Program-made: the position numbers and the translations under genes
Notes under the pieces: model-generated
The model's input: the letters and a program-made list of their open reading frames with translations, nothing else
The model's database searches: none
What the model was told of the DNA's origin: nothing
Part shown: positions 63,767 through 64,000 of the stretch, one piece after another
Numbering within the stretch: the stretch's first letter is position 1
Layout of the letters: each line of letters starts with the position of its first letter
Origin: Brevundimonas nasdae
GTDB lineage: Bacteria > Pseudomonadota > Alphaproteobacteria > Caulobacterales > Caulobacteraceae
NCBI RefSeq assembly: GCF_016654005.1
Contig: NZ_JAEPWN010000002.1
Location: forward strand, 62,001 to 126,000
Direction: 5' to 3'
DNA length: 64,000 nt

Positions 63767-64000
63767 CTAAATGGCGTCTCTTCGCGCCTGTTCAAGATAA
63801 AGGGCGCGCAGGCGGGTCGTGATGGGTCCGGGCTTGCCGTCCCCGATCCTGGCCCCGTCAATCGATATGGCGGGCGTGACGAAGGCCCCGGCGGCGGTGA
63901 AGAAGGCCTCGCGGGCGCGCTTCGCCTCATCGACGCTGAAGGCGCGTTCGTCCAGTTCGACACCATGTTCGGCGATCAGCGCCATCAGGCTGGTGCGCGT
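63767..64000 (-). CDS. D-amino-acid aminotransferase-like (class IV), C-terminal part only
   Basis: Only about 77 C-terminal residues are in the window; the start lies beyond 64000. ELDERAFSVDEAKRAREAFFTAAGAFVTPAISIDGARIGDGKPGPITTRLRALYLEQARR matches the end of D-alanine aminotransferase-type class IV PLP enzymes. Such enzymes provide D-glutamate or D-alanine for cell wall. The stop lies 103 bases upstream of hfq on the same strand. Confidence 0.85.
   Translation of the reverse strand, partial: TRTSLMALIAEHGVELDERAFSVDEAKRAREAFFTAAGAFVTPAISIDGARIGDGKPGPITTRLRALYLEQARRDAI

Overview
The window reads as a typical chromosomal segment of a high-GC alphaproteobacterium of the Caulobacterales, most likely Brevundimonas-like. 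Supporting signs are the gene neighbourhoods (plsX-fabH-ihfA-merR; nrdR-ribD-ribE-ribBA-ribH-nusB-thiL; eno-ftsB-pdhABC-lpd; hfq-hflX), a CBP3-type cytochrome bc1 chaperone, an NDUFS4-like complex I subunit, a K+-independent H+-pyrophosphatase, and promoters close to the Caulobacter housekeeping pattern (TTGnCG, 16-17 bp, GCTAnAnC). I assign 70 protein genes (two cut by the window edges) and four tRNAs. I see no rRNA, CRISPR array, insertion sequence, prophage or replication origin.

Layout. 1-5 kb: a DAACS symporter behind a solute-binding lipoprotein, cystathionine beta-lyase and an AidB-like acyl-CoA dehydrogenase. 5-9 kb: a subtilisin-type autotransporter followed by an AT-richer gap next to tRNA-Arg. 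9-13.3 kb: small conserved genes, tRNA-Pro(TGG), a two-domain cold-shock protein, tRNA-Glu and recJ. 13.4-20.6 kb: PHA synthase, an exported MsrB, argC, rpsI/rplM, ctaA and small membrane proteins. 20.6-25.3 kb: tRNA-Pro(GGG), merR-ihfA-fabH-plsX, a YceD-like gene, CBP3 and bamE. 25.4-34.4 kb: hppA, then a tightly coupled thiL-nusB-riboflavin-nrdR operon and glyA. 34.4-42.2 kb: an outer-membrane protein plus secreted Ntn-amidase pair, hemA, a lipoprotein methyltransferase, hemB, a periplasmic cyclophilin and an LtrA-like protein. 42.3-53.5 kb: lpd, a glutathione peroxidase, pdhCBA, ftsB, eno, rpmF, an L-2-hydroxyglutarate-type oxidase, a Coq10-like protein and lipA. 53.7-64 kb: an acyl-ACP synthetase-like enzyme, a LigB dioxygenase, an HExxH protein overlapping a VanY-type peptidase, MFS-mazG-HAD, and hfq-hflX-antiporter with the end of a D-amino-acid aminotransferase.

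How the genes fit together. The pyruvate dehydrogenase complex, enolase and lipoyl synthase link lower glycolysis to the TCA cycle. hemA, hemB, ctaA, CBP3 and the complex I subunit serve respiratory haem and complex assembly. The riboflavin operon supplies flavins to several FAD enzymes here. plsX/fabH, the acyl-ACP synthetase and PhaC cover lipid and storage polymer.

The most interesting points are: a RibD reduced to its reductase half beside a RibBA whose GTP-cyclohydrolase half lacks the zinc cysteines; a 25-bp palindrome plus a Fur-like 7-1-7 repeat in front of a TTG-started hemA; an hfq leader carrying seven ARN triplets overlapping the ribosome site; a binding-protein gene paired with a secondary symporter; an outer-membrane protein/Ntn-amidase unit; and unusually frequent TTG starts.
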